Origin: Methylophaga sp.
Lineage (GTDB): Bacteria > Pseudomonadota > Gammaproteobacteria > Nitrosococcales > Methylophagaceae
Length of the DNA stretch: 23,347 bases
Assembly: GCF_030651745.1 (NCBI RefSeq)
Contig: NZ_JAUSCC010000102.1
Location: 1-23,347 of the forward strand
Direction: 5' to 3'
Below are positions 7,816 through 16,458 of this stretch, piece after piece. The notes beneath the pieces are model-generated. The model ran no database searches and was not told the origin of the DNA. It was given only the letters and a program-made list of their open reading frames with translations. The position numbers and the translations under genes are program-made. The first letter of the stretch is position 1; every line of letters begins with the position of its first letter.

Positions 7816-9260
7816 CGCTTACGCTCATTTGAGGGCGCTATCGCTAAGGTTTCGCGGTACTTGGCAATGGTACGGCGAGCGACATTAATGCCCTGTTCTC
7901 CGAGGATATCAGCAATTTTGCTGTCGCTCAGAGGTTTTCTTGGGTTTTCTGCAGCGACCAGTTTTTTAATGATCGCCCGAATGGCTGTTGCTGAACATTC
8001 TCCGCCACTTTCAGTACCGACATGACTGGAGAAAAAGAATTTCAATTCAAAGATACCGCGCGGAGTATGCAGATATTTGCGTGTGGTGACTCTGGAAATA
8101 GTCGATTCATGCATTTCCACTGTCTCGGCGATATCGGCTAATACCAACGGTTTCATAGCTTCTTCGCCATGGTCAAGAAAGTCTCGTTGCCGTTCAACAA
8201 TGGCTTGTGTGACCTTCAATAGGGTCTCATTACGACTTTGTAAGCTTTTCAGAAACCAGCGTGCTTCCTGCAGGTTGTTTTTCAGATAAGTATTTTCTTC
8301 ACTACTATCGGCACGGTTAATCAAAGAAGCGTAATGCTCAGCAATTTGTAGTTTTGGTGCGTTGTCCGGGTTAAGTGATAACTGCCATCTACCATTCACT
8401 TTTATCGCATAAACATCCGGCACGATATATTCGGTTTTCTCAGTTTGAATACTACTGCCAGGACGAGGATTGAGCAATTGAATTGAACGAACCAGATCGG
8501 TTAACTCATCATCACTGACTTTAAGCATACGTTTTATCTGAGCGTAATCACGTTTTGCGAGCGTATCCAGATGTTTGTCGATAAGCTCAGTCAATAATTC
8601 GATATGTTTCAGAGCGACAGAGGATTCATACAAGCGCAATTGAATTAACAGACATTCGCGCAGGTCGCGGGCACCGACGCCAACGGGGTCAAAGTGATGA
8701 ATTCGATGTAATACAGTTTCAATTTCATCCAGCTCAACTTCGGCAAATTCTTCACCGAGACTTTGCTGTATTTCTTCCAGAGTGGTTTTCAGATAACCAT
8801 CGTCTTCAATTGAATCAATGATGGTGGTGGCAATCGCTTGTTCAGTTTCAGTGAACGGGGTGAGGCGCATTTGCCAGAGTAAATGTTGCTGTAGGCTGTC
8901 GCTGCTTTCATCCTGATTATCACGCTCGTAATCACTATCACCGGAGGGACCGGAACTGCTCAGACTTTGGGTGTTATCGTAGGTATCTTCCCATTTACTA
9001 TCGACGGGCAGATCATCAGGGATATCAGTATTTTCAAGTTCGCTGATTTCGCGACTGCCATTATCTTCATCACGACGAGCGATACCTGGTTCGCCGTAAT
9101 CGTATTCTTCCTCTACTTCGAGCAGGGGGTTAGTTTCGAGTGCTTCCTGAATTTCAGTCTGCAACTCTAACGAAGATAATTGCAACAAGCGGATCGCTTG
9201 CTGCAATTGAGGCGTCATCGACAGGCTCTGACCAATGCGTAGCTGTAATGAGGGTTTCAC
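7806..9260 (-). CDS. rpoN: RNA polymerase sigma-54 factor
   Basis: Sigma-54, which needs enhancer-binding ATPases for open complex formation. The 484-residue protein shows region I (MKPSLQLRIGQSLSMTPQLQ and the LLQLSSLELQ segment), an acidic region II of about 65-115, the core-binding domain, and the C-terminal DNA-binding part with the RpoN box ARRTIAKYRE (461-470). The start codon is GTG at 9260, fixed by alignment with the family N-terminus; no strong ribosome-binding site precedes it, which may limit translation. Upstream is the tungstate transporter, not lptB as in E. coli. The 86-base gap before it has no promoter I would defend. Confidence 0.97.
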   Translation of the reverse strand: MKPSLQLRIGQSLSMTPQLQQAIRLLQLSSLELQTEIQEALETNPLLEVEEEYDYGEPGIARRDEDNGSREISELENTDIPDDLPVDSKWEDTYDNTQSLSSSGPSGDSDYERDNQDESSDSLQQHLLWQMRLTPFTETEQAIATTIIDSIEDDGYLKTTLEEIQQSLGEEFAEVELDEIETVLHRIHHFDPVGVGARDLRECLLIQLRLYESSVALKHIELLTELIDKHLDTLAKRDYAQIKRMLKVSDDELTDLVRSIQLLNPRPGSSIQTEKTEYIVPDVYAIKVNGRWQLSLNPDNAPKLQIAEHYASLINRADSSEENTYLKNNLQEARWFLKSLQSRNETLLKVTQAIVERQRDFLDHGEEAMKPLVLADIAETVEMHESTISRVTTRKYLHTPRGIFELKFFFSSHVGTESGGECSATAIRAIIKKLVAAENPRKPLSDSKIADILGEQGINVARRTIAKYRETLAIAPSNERKRLV

Positions 9261-9346
9261 TTAATTTTTAGTTTTAATGTTGTGACCATGAGTTTATGTT
9301 ACCGCAATCGTCGCGCCATTGCCTATACGTGTTTCCAAAATAAAAA

Positions 9347-10336
9347 TCACACTAAGGTAACTGCGGTGGATTTAAAACTTATCCATACAGAATGTCCGAT
9401 TGACAGCTCTAGAGCGGACAGCGCCTGACGGCTGATGATGACTTCAAATTTATCGCCACAATCAATTGTTAGACGAATCGCTTTGTCGGCTTCGCTGATA
9501 CTGATAAGCCTGCCGGGGAGTTGATTGCGAGCACTGCTATCTGAGTGGGCATGAGTACTAACAGTGATCGCCAGAGGATCAATGGCAATATGTCTGGCGG
9601 ACGTAGAGCCTTCTGCTGCAAAGATCTTAAGCGAGTTGGTGTGAAATATTTCACCATCATAATGACCATGAAATAAATTCAGTAGTGGGGCGGAAACCAG
9701 CTTTCCTCTTACCAGTTGCAGGGCATGTGGGGTTATGGCCAAAGCCTGCAGTCGATCATGTGTTGAAAACAATACCGTACGATTTCTACTGGAGTTTAAG
9801 CTATTAATTACATCTTCAAGCTGCTGTTGGTGAAAGCTATCGAGGTTAGCAAACGGTTCATCCAGCAAGAGGATATCTGGTTCAAAGGCCAATACCCTGG
9901 CGATTGCTACACGGCGTTGTTCACCACCTGACAACGTGCTGGCAGATTGATCGGCAAGCCGGGTCAAATTGACGGTTTCCAATACCTGTTGCAGTCGAGA
10001 TGGATGTAATGACTTATCGACTTTCTGTAATTTCAGCGCCAATTTAATATTGTCTGTTACGGTGCCTGGAAGCATATAGGGATGTTGATCTACCAGACCG
10101 ATTCGCTGACGATGCTGCGTCTTTGACGTCGCGATATTATCACCAAAGATCAGCATATCCCCTGCATCCGGTCGCTGTAATAATGCCAGTATGTGGAATA
10201 GCGTGGACTTACCCGCGCCATTCTCGCCTAATACGGCCAGACATTCATTTAGTGGGATATTGAGTTGTTCAATATCCAAGGCTGGCTGATTGCCGTAATG
10301 CACTTTGACGTTGTTGAGTTGATAGGCGTAGGTCAT
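9347..10336 (-). CDS. tupC: tungstate (or molybdate) ABC transporter ATP-binding protein
   Basis: ATPase subunit that powers oxyanion import together with the neighbouring permease. The 329-residue protein has Walker A GENGAGKST (37-45), the ABC signature LSGGEQRRVAIAR, Walker B ILLLDEP and a C-terminal TOBE/Mop-like domain (roughly the last 60 residues, from LPGRLISISEADKA), the domain that binds molybdate or tungstate in related ATPases. The ATG at 10336 is chosen because it overlaps the tupB stop as ATGA; a GTG at 10357 would extend into tupB. The tungstate assignment rests on the permease; molybdate cannot be excluded. Confidence 0.85.
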   Translation of the reverse strand: MTYAYQLNNVKVHYGNQPALDIEQLNIPLNECLAVLGENGAGKSTLFHILALLQRPDAGDMLIFGDNIATSKTQHRQRIGLVDQHPYMLPGTVTDNIKLALKLQKVDKSLHPSRLQQVLETVNLTRLADQSASTLSGGEQRRVAIARVLAFEPDILLLDEPFANLDSFHQQQLEDVINSLNSSRNRTVLFSTHDRLQALAITPHALQLVRGKLVSAPLLNLFHGHYDGEIFHTNSLKIFAAEGSTSARHIAIDPLAITVSTHAHSDSSARNQLPGRLISISEADKAIRLTIDCGDKFEVIISRQALSALELSIGHSVWISFKSTAVTLV

Positions 10337-11025
10337 GTTAATCGCCGATTGAGCCACGACAACGCAAAATTCAATATAAAGGCAATAAGCAACAGCACTA
10401 TGCCCAGTGCCAACGCTAATTCGAACTCGCCCTTACTAGTTTCCAAGGCAATGGCGGTGGTCATGGTGCGGGTGTAGCCTTCAATATTGCCACCCAACAT
10501 CATAGCGGCACCAACTTCACCTATTGCCCGACCGAATCCAGTCAAAATAGCGACTAATACGGCTAATCTCACGGCTTTTAATACTTGAAAACATTGTTGC
10601 CATTTATCAGCGCCGAGACTTTTTAATGTCAGAATCAAACGTGGATCAGCGGCATTAACGGTCACTAAGGTCAGATTCATCATGATCGGAAAGATCAAAA
10701 TGCTCTGGGCGATAATCATGGCGGACTGAGTATAAAGTAGTCCTAACTCACCTAATGGGCCCATTCGGCTGAACAGCCCATAAAGTAATAAGCCGATAAC
10801 AACCGTCGGCATGGCCATCAAGGTATTGAGAACATGTTGTAAAGCTGCTTTACCTGAAAACTCCGTTAATGCAGTAAACACACCTGCCGGAATTGCCAGT
10901 AAAGCGGCGATAAAAGCGGCTGCAACCGAGATACTGACCGATGTCTGAATGATCTCCCAGACAGTAGCATCAAACGCTATCAGTAGTTTAAGCGCTGCGG
11001 TGAACGATGCGCCGAAAAAATCCAC
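10333..11025 (-). CDS. tupB: tungstate ABC transporter permease
   Basis: A 230-residue integral membrane permease of the TupB type. The cytoplasmic EAA-like loop GRAIGEVGAAMMLGGNI followed by TRTMTTAIALETSKGEFELAL is the family hallmark. About five to six membrane helices are visible. The start is GTG at 11025; an in-frame TAG lies ten codons upstream and no ATG exists in the first 80 codons. It starts 19 bases after the metF stop, so it may be read from the SAM-cycle operon. The binding protein gene tupA normally sits just upstream; that place is taken by metF. Tungstate would suit a tungsten-dependent formate dehydrogenase in a methylotroph, but this is inference. Confidence 0.85.
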   Translation of the reverse strand: MDFFGASFTAALKLLIAFDATVWEIIQTSVSISVAAAFIAALLAIPAGVFTALTEFSGKAALQHVLNTLMAMPTVVIGLLLYGLFSRMGPLGELGLLYTQSAMIIAQSILIFPIMMNLTLVTVNAADPRLILTLKSLGADKWQQCFQVLKAVRLAVLVAILTGFGRAIGEVGAAMMLGGNIEGYTRTMTTAIALETSKGEFELALALGIVLLLIAFILNFALSWLNRRLT

Positions 11026-11044
11026 GGCTAAGTCAGTCCAATAA

Positions 11045-11896
11045 TCAGCGAACTAATCCCAACCGTTCGCAAACAGTTAATACCGGATCGGCTTTATTCA
11101 TACTGTAAAAATGCAGACCGGGTACGTCGATTTCCAGTAACTGTTCAGTGAAATCGGTCAGAAAATCAGTGGTAAATGCCTGCATGGACGGAATGTCGTC
11201 GTAATAGGCTTCCAGTTTTTTACGCAGCCAGCGCGGAATTTCTGCCCCACAGCCGGTAGAAAAACGGGCTAATTGTGAATAATTATTGATCGGCATAATG
11301 CCGGGAATAATCGGAATTTCAATACCGGCCTGCATACAGCGATCTGCAAAATACAGGTAGGCATCAATATTATAAAAATATTGCGTGATAGCACTGTTAG
11401 CACCAGCATCGACTTTGCGTTTGAAGTTTTCAAAATCGCTGTTGGCATCTTGTGCTTGTGGATGCACTTCCGGATAAGCAGCAACTTCAATGGTGAAATG
11501 ATCGCCGGTTTCGTTACGGATAAATTCCACCAGTTCATTGGCATAACGGAAATCACCGGGATCGCGCATGCCTGACGGTAAATCACCTCTTAACGCCACC
11601 ACACGGGAAATATCGTTATCGATATAGGTTTGTAAAATGGTACGGATACGTTCTTTGGAAGAACCCACACAGGAGAGATGGGGAGCTGCACCGATTCCTG
11701 TTTTCTGAGCTCTGCGCTGAATCTCGACAACGGCTTCGAGTGTATTGTCTTGTGTTGAACCGCCAGCGCCAAAAGTCACTGAATAAAATTCAGGTTTTAA
11801 TACGGACAATTGCTCTTGTACCAATATAAGATTCTGTGCGCCTTTTTCCGTCTTTGGCGGAAAAAATTCGCAGCTGATAACAGGTTGTTTGGACAT
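11045..11896 (-). CDS. metF: 5,10-methylenetetrahydrofolate reductase
   Basis: Reduces methylene-THF to methyl-THF, the methyl donor for methionine synthase. The 283-residue flavoprotein shows ISCEFFPPK (catalytic Glu10), YSVTFGAGGSTQDNT, ALRGDLPSG and the GIMPINNYSQLARFS segment, all normal for MetF. The ATG at 11896 is used; a TTG at 11911 would only add five atypical residues. It is the third gene of metK-ahcY-metF, but an intrinsic terminator ends just 25-30 bases before its start codon. It must therefore be read through that terminator or started from a promoter I cannot see. Confidence 0.95.
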   Translation of the reverse strand: MSKQPVISCEFFPPKTEKGAQNLILVQEQLSVLKPEFYSVTFGAGGSTQDNTLEAVVEIQRRAQKTGIGAAPHLSCVGSSKERIRTILQTYIDNDISRVVALRGDLPSGMRDPGDFRYANELVEFIRNETGDHFTIEVAAYPEVHPQAQDANSDFENFKRKVDAGANSAITQYFYNIDAYLYFADRCMQAGIEIPIIPGIMPINNYSQLARFSTGCGAEIPRWLRKKLEAYYDDIPSMQAFTTDFLTDFTEQLLEIDVPGLHFYSMNKADPVLTVCERLGLVR

Positions 11897-11914
11897 GATG
11901 CTTAACTTCAAGAG

Positions 11915-11948
11915 TAAAAGGAAAAAGGGCTAACTTCTCAGTTAGCCC
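11915..11948 (-). terminator. intrinsic terminator between ahcY and metF
   Basis: Minus-strand hairpin GGGCTAAC-TGAGAA-GTTAGCCC (8 bp, 6-base loop; 11948-11927), followed by TTTTTCCTTTT. It begins 8 bases after the ahcY stop and lies directly in front of the metF ribosome-binding region. Shape and U-tract are those of a working factor-independent terminator. Confidence 0.85.
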
Positions 11949-11956
11949 GTTTAATT

Positions 11957-13267
11957 TTAATAACGGTAGTGTTCCGGTTTGTATGGACCATTCTGTTCAA
12001 GTCCCAGATATTTGGCTTGTTCCGCATTTAATTCGGTCAGATTCGCACCGATACGACCTAAATGCAATCTCGCCACTTTTTCATCCAGACGTTTTGGTAA
12101 TACATATACCTTGTTTTCATAGTTGGCACTGTTATGCCATAACTCGATTTGCGCCATCACCTGGTTGGTGAAAGACGCTGACATGACAAAGCTTGGATGG
12201 CCGGTGGCACAACCCAGATTGACCAGACGGCCTTCAGCTAACAGGATAATGCGTTTACCGTCAGGGAAAATAACATGATCCACCTGAGGTTTAATGTTTT
12301 CCCATTGGTATTTACGAATTGAAGCTACATCAATTTCATTATCAAAGTGACCGATGTTACAAACGATAGCTTCGTTTCTCATCGCGACCATATGCTCGTG
12401 ATTAATGACATTGATATTGCCAGTCGCCGTAACAAAGATATCGGCTTTATCAGCAACTTCATCCATGGTGACAATGCGGTAACCTTCCATTGCTGCCTGT
12501 AATGCACAAATCGGATCTATTTCGGTGACCATAACCGTCGCACCCATGCCGCGGAAGGCTTGAGCACAGCCTTTACCAACATCGCCATATCCCAATACTA
12601 CGCAGATTTTACCAGCGACCATCACATCGGTTGCACGCTTGATGCCGTCGAGTAATGATTCGCGGCAGCCGTACAGGTTGTCGAATTTAGATTTAGTGAC
12701 CGAGTCGTTGACGTTAATCGCAGGCACTTTCAATTTACCCGCTTTCATCATTTCGTATAAACGGTGAACGCCGGTAGTGGTTTCTTCTGAAAGACCTTTT
12801 ACGTCAGTCAATAATTCAGGGTAATCCTCATGCATCATTGTGGTTAAATCACCACCATCATCCAGAATCATATTAGGACGCCAGCCATCCGGACCCATAA
12901 TGGTTTGACGAATACACCAGATGGCTTCTTCTTCGGTTTCACCTTTCCAGGCAAACACTGGAATACCCTGATCGGCGATTGCTGCGGCAGCATGATCCTG
13001 GGTTGAAAATATATTGCATGAAGACCAGCGAACTTCAGCGCCCAGTTCCACCAATGTTTCGATCAACACGGCAGTTTGAATGGTCATATGCAGACAACCG
13101 GCGATACGTGCACCCTTAAGTGGATATTGACCGGCATATTCTTCGCGTAGCGCCATTAACCCAGGCATTTCGCTTTCGGCGATTTTGATTTCCTGGTGAC
13201 CCCATTTGGCAAGACTGATGTCGGCAACTTTGTAATCTGGTTTCAAATTTTCTACTGCTGATTGCAT
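11957..13267 (-). CDS. ahcY: S-adenosyl-L-homocysteine hydrolase
   Basis: Reversibly hydrolyses S-adenosylhomocysteine, the inhibitory by-product of SAM-dependent methylation, to adenosine and homocysteine. The 436-residue NAD-dependent cytoplasmic enzyme shows [16 protein letters not shown], the [13 protein letters not shown] segment, the Rossmann motif GYGDVGKG (226-233) and the conserved C-terminus KPEHYRY. The ATG at 13267 has an ACAGGAA ribosome-binding site. It starts 15 bases after metK and lies under the SAH riboswitch upstream of that gene. Confidence 0.97.
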   Translation of the reverse strand: MQSAVENLKPDYKVADISLAKWGHQEIKIAESEMPGLMALREEYAGQYPLKGARIAGCLHMTIQTAVLIETLVELGAEVRWSSCNIFSTQDHAAAAIADQGIPVFAWKGETEEEAIWCIRQTIMGPDGWRPNMILDDGGDLTTMMHEDYPELLTDVKGLSEETTTGVHRLYEMMKAGKLKVPAINVNDSVTKSKFDNLYGCRESLLDGIKRATDVMVAGKICVVLGYGDVGKGCAQAFRGMGATVMVTEIDPICALQAAMEGYRIVTMDEVADKADIFVTATGNINVINHEHMVAMRNEAIVCNIGHFDNEIDVASIRKYQWENIKPQVDHVIFPDGKRIILLAEGRLVNLGCATGHPSFVMSASFTNQVMAQIELWHNSANYENKVYVLPKRLDEKVARLHLGRIGANLTELNAEQAKYLGLEQNGPYKPEHYRY

Positions 13268-13282
13268 GATAAATTCCTGTAA

Positions 13283-14446
13283 TTAGTTGATTTTTGCTGC
13301 TTCACGTAAGACGGGAGCAAGGTCGGTTCGTTCCCAGCTGAAGTCAGCTTCTTCGCGTCCAAAATGTCCATATGCAGCGGTTTGCTGATAGATAGGACGG
13401 ACTAAATCCAGCATTTTGATAAGGCCGATCGGACGAAGATCAAAATGTTCGCGAACTAATGCGACCAGTTTATCTTCAGCAATTTTGCCGGTACCAAAGG
13501 TGTCAACACTGATTGAAGTGGGCTGGGCCACACCGATAGCATAGGAAACCTGGATCTCACACCGATCAGCAAGTCCGGCGGCAACAATGTTTTTCGCAAC
13601 ATAACGACCGGCATAAGCGGCACTGCGATCCACTTTAGAAGGGTCCTTGCCAGAGAAGGCGCCACCACCATGACGTGCCATGCCACCGTAGGTATCAACG
13701 ATGATTTTACGGCCGGTGAGACCACAATCACCTACCGGTCCACCGATAATAAATTGTCCGGTCGGGTTGATATGATATTGGGTGTTTTTAGTCAGCCATT
13801 CAGCGGGAAGTGTTTTTTTGATAATGAGTTCCATCACCGCTTCTTTAAGATCGGCTTGGCTGATTTCAGGGTTATGCTGAGTCGATAACACCACAGCATC
13901 TATACCGACTGGAACCCCATCTTCATAAATGAAGGTCACCTGACTTTTAGCATCAGGACGTAGCCATGTTAGCTCACCACTTTTACGAACTTCAGCCTGA
14001 CGTTTGACCAGACGATGTGCATAGGTAATGGGGGCGGGCATCAGCACTTCAGTTTCATTACTGGCATAACCAAACATCAGGCCTTGGTCGCCTGCACCTT
14101 GATCTTCTTCAGTTTCACGATCCACACCCATCGCAATATCGCTGGACTGCTTACCGATAACCGACATCACACCACAGGTTTGTCCATCAAAGCCGACTTC
14201 AGAGCTGTTATAGCCGATATCGGTAATGGTTCTACGAACGATTTCTTCCAAGTCCACCCAGGCGCTGGTTGAAATTTCACCGGCAACAATGGCAACACCT
14301 GTTTTAATCAGGGTTTCGCAGGCAACACGAGCATGGGGATCTTTGGTCAGGATAGCATCTAACACAGCATCGGAAATCTGGTCTGCTACTTTATCTGGAT
14401 GACCTTCTGAAACAGATTCAGAGGTAAAAAGATAAGCATTACTCAT
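13283..14446 (-). CDS. metK: S-adenosylmethionine synthetase
   Basis: Makes SAM from methionine and ATP. The 387-residue protein starts with [19 protein letters not shown] and contains the [12 protein letters not shown] loop and [19 protein letters not shown] phosphate-binding motif, close to the usual 384 residues. Of two in-frame ATGs (14461 and 14446) the second is preferred: AGGAAG lies 7 bases upstream of it, between the two, and the family N-terminus fits. It is the first gene behind the SAH riboswitch. Confidence 0.97.
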   Translation of the reverse strand: MSNAYLFTSESVSEGHPDKVADQISDAVLDAILTKDPHARVACETLIKTGVAIVAGEISTSAWVDLEEIVRRTITDIGYNSSEVGFDGQTCGVMSVIGKQSSDIAMGVDRETEEDQGAGDQGLMFGYASNETEVLMPAPITYAHRLVKRQAEVRKSGELTWLRPDAKSQVTFIYEDGVPVGIDAVVLSTQHNPEISQADLKEAVMELIIKKTLPAEWLTKNTQYHINPTGQFIIGGPVGDCGLTGRKIIVDTYGGMARHGGGAFSGKDPSKVDRSAAYAGRYVAKNIVAAGLADRCEIQVSYAIGVAQPTSISVDTFGTGKIAEDKLVALVREHFDLRPIGLIKMLDLVRPIYQQTAAYGHFGREEADFSWERTDLAPVLREAAKIN

Positions 14447-14475
14447 AGACAACTTCCTCATTAAAATTCAAATAA

Positions 14476-14528
14476 GGTAATGATAGTTTCACTATGGGAA
14501 AAGTTCGGATGAAACGCCCATTACTACC
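14476..14528 (-). promoter_or_regulatory. putative expression-platform hairpin of the SAH riboswitch
   Basis: Between aptamer and metK the transcript can fold into a long imperfect hairpin: GGTAGTAATGG pairs with CTATCATTACC (one mismatch, two G-U pairs), and after a 3-base bulge TTTCA pairs with TGAAA. A U-rich but interrupted stretch (TTATTTGAATTTT) follows. It may act as terminator, as spacer, or in switching with the aptamer; the sequence alone does not decide. Confidence 0.45.
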
Positions 14529-14542
14529 AGAGACCTGTTAAT

Positions 14543-14616
14543 AATGAACGCCGTTTGGAAATGTGAAATTGAATAAGCCTAGCAGAGCATTCTCTGTCGC
14601 AGCGTTCCTCATTCAA
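14543..14616 (-). ncRNA. S-adenosylhomocysteine (SAH) riboswitch aptamer
   Basis: The metK leader contains the conserved elements of the SAH riboswitch in order: GAGGAACGCTGCGAC (14610-14596), a small hairpin AGAG-AATG-CTCT (14595-14584), GCTAGGCTTATTCAA (14583-14569) and AACGGCGTTCAT (14555-14544). Pairings can be drawn: TTGAATGAG with CTTATTCAA closes the aptamer (one G-U), and GAACGC pairs with GCGTTC to form the pseudoknot-type helix. SAH riboswitches usually raise expression of SAH-recycling genes when SAH accumulates. Here the downstream genes are metK, ahcY and metF. Confidence 0.88.
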
Positions 14617-14624
14617 TGTGGTAT

Positions 14625-14653
14625 ATGGTAATTGATAAATGAAAAATTACCAA
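14625..14653 (-). promoter_or_regulatory. putative sigma-70 promoter of metK-ahcY
   Basis: TTGGTA (14653-14648) and TACCAT (14630-14625) are spaced by 17 bases, and the expected start site falls at about 14617, right at the 5' edge of the riboswitch aptamer. A 7-bp inverted repeat (GGTAATT / AATTACC, 14627-14651) covers the spacer and could be an operator or the tail of the upstream metallopeptidase transcript. An alternative -10 is TATACC at 14625-14620. Confidence 0.45.
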
Positions 14654-14668
14654 GTTAAGCCCATCACA

Positions 14669-15367
14669 TTATATGACCAGTTGATGGCCCTGATTTTTCA
14701 GCCAACGTCGATGCTCACGATAATTCGGGTCAAATCGTTCAACCAACTCCCAAAACGCTTTCGAATGATTATGTTGCTGCAGATGACATAGCTCATGAAT
14801 GATGACGTAGTCATTAATGGCTTGTGTCGCCTGAACTAACTGCCAATTCAGTTGGATTTCCCCGCGGATATTGCAACTACCCCAGCGGGATTTATAACTT
14901 TTTATCTTTACTTGTTTGGGCGATAAACCAGTTTGTTCGGCAAGCAGTTGGACCCGCGCGGTCAACAGTACTTCGGCCTGACGTTTGTACCACCTTGTCA
15001 AAGCCTGCCTGATTTGAAGTGAACTCACATTGACCGGAGCCTGAATAATCAGTTTTTGTTGCTCGAGCTTGATATGAATTCGCTGGCGGTTAACCTCGTA
15101 AAGAATTTCTAAAGGGTAATATTCGCCGAGAAAAGGTTGCAGTTCGCCCTGGATAAATTGCCGCGCGGGTGGACGTTGCTGATATTGCTGTAGTTTGTCA
15201 TCAATCCACTGCTGCTTGCGCATCACAAATTGTTTTGCCAGCCATAACGGCATTAATTTAGGCAAATGCAAACTGACCTTACCATCTTGGATTTTGATAG
15301 CAATCGACTTTCTGCGCGCACTGCGAATGACCTGCAGCGCAATATCATTAATGTGAATAATGCTCAT
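14669..15367 (-). CDS. YgjP-like M48-family (DUF45) metallopeptidase
   Basis: A 232-residue protein with the zinc motif HELCHL (HExxH) and the third-ligand region HNHSKAFWELVERFDP downstream, plus the KSYKSRWGSCN segment typical of the YgjP/DUF45 family. No signal peptide is visible, so it is probably cytoplasmic. The E. coli relative YgjP is reported as a UTP pyrophosphatase with a protease-like fold; the actual substrate here is unknown. It is divergent from dusA across a 76-base gap in which I see no convincing promoter, and it ends 223 bases before the metK start. Confidence 0.85.
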   Translation of the reverse strand: MSIIHINDIALQVIRSARRKSIAIKIQDGKVSLHLPKLMPLWLAKQFVMRKQQWIDDKLQQYQQRPPARQFIQGELQPFLGEYYPLEILYEVNRQRIHIKLEQQKLIIQAPVNVSSLQIRQALTRWYKRQAEVLLTARVQLLAEQTGLSPKQVKIKSYKSRWGSCNIRGEIQLNWQLVQATQAINDYVIIHELCHLQQHNHSKAFWELVERFDPNYREHRRWLKNQGHQLVI

Positions 15368-15443
15368 TGAAGGACTTAAAAACGTATTAGCTGGGCATTT
15401 TAGCGGCTGATTTGCGAAAATGTCGGATTAAACAGGCTTTATT

Positions 15444-16427
15444 ATGACTTTGACCACAAATATTAAATTCGCCCATCGCTTATCACTGGCACCTATGCTG
15501 GATTGGACCGATCGGGATTTTCGTTATTTATGCCGACTTATTTCCAAACACACCTTGCTGTACACCGAAATGATTACAACGGGTGCATTACTCCATGGCG
15601 ATCATCAACGTTTTCTGGCGCATGATGCAATTGAATATCCCATGGCTTTGCAGCTGGGTGGCAGTGATCCGGCAGAATTAGCAAAATGTGCTCAATTAGG
15701 TGCCGAGGCCGGTTATCAGGAAATTAATCTGAATGTCGGTTGCCCCAGCGACCGGGTTCAAAATGGCCGGTTTGGGGCTTGTCTGATGGCCGAACCCCGG
15801 CTGGTCGCCGAATGTGTGACTGCAATGAAACAGGCGGTTGATATCCCCATTACGGTAAAAACCCGCTTAGGCATTGATGAACATGATAACTATGAATTTC
15901 TGAGAGAATTTGTTGATGCGGTTTATCAATCTGAGGTTGATGCATTGATTCTGCACGCCCGTAAAGCTTGGTTAAAAGGCTTAAGTCCAAAAGAAAACCG
16001 TGATATCCCGCCACTTGAATATGCAAAGGTGTATCAAATCAAACAGGAATTTCCAGGTATGCATCTGGATATTAATGGTGGAATTCATACGCTGGATGAA
16101 GCTGAAAAACATCTGCAACAGGTTGATGGCGTGATGATGGGACGAGCACTCTATCATCAGCCTTACATTCTGTCAGAAGCTGACCGTCGTATTTTTAATG
16201 ATGATCGCTCGATACCGAGCCAGCACGAAATAGTCGAATTAATGCTGCCGTATATCGAAATGCGGATGAAACAGGGCAGACCTTTGAAATCGATTACCCG
16301 TCATATGTTGGGCTTGTTTCAAGGTTTGCCCGGCGCCCGTCGCTGGCGGCGACATCTAAGTGAAAACGCTCATCTACCGGGCGCCGGATTGGAAGTGGTT
16401 CGCGATGCGCTTAAATTGATTGGCTAA
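15444..16427 (+). CDS. dusA: tRNA-dihydrouridine synthase A
   Basis: FMN enzyme that reduces uridines in the D-loop of tRNA (U20/U20a in E. coli). The 327-residue protein has the N-terminal SLAPMLDWTDRDFRY and the catalytic Cys100 in NLNVGCPSDRVQNGRFGACLM, which is DusA-specific in form, then VKTRLGID and LDINGGI in the barrel. The ATG at 15444 follows an ACAGGC stretch. It stands alone on the plus strand, convergent with yadH (31-base gap without a visible hairpin). Confidence 0.96.
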   Translation: MTLTTNIKFAHRLSLAPMLDWTDRDFRYLCRLISKHTLLYTEMITTGALLHGDHQRFLAHDAIEYPMALQLGGSDPAELAKCAQLGAEAGYQEINLNVGCPSDRVQNGRFGACLMAEPRLVAECVTAMKQAVDIPITVKTRLGIDEHDNYEFLREFVDAVYQSEVDALILHARKAWLKGLSPKENRDIPPLEYAKVYQIKQEFPGMHLDINGGIHTLDEAEKHLQQVDGVMMGRALYHQPYILSEADRRIFNDDRSIPSQHEIVELMLPYIEMRMKQGRPLKSITRHMLGLFQGLPGARRWRRHLSENAHLPGAGLEVVRDALKLIG

Positions 16428-16458
16428 GCAAACAAAATAGTTCAGAGAGTTTTATCAA

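Noticed and set aside
9261..9346. Possible sigma-70 or sigma-54 promoter for rpoN
   Set aside because: No TGGCAC-N5-TTGC pattern and no -35/-10 pair with acceptable spacing was found in the gap.
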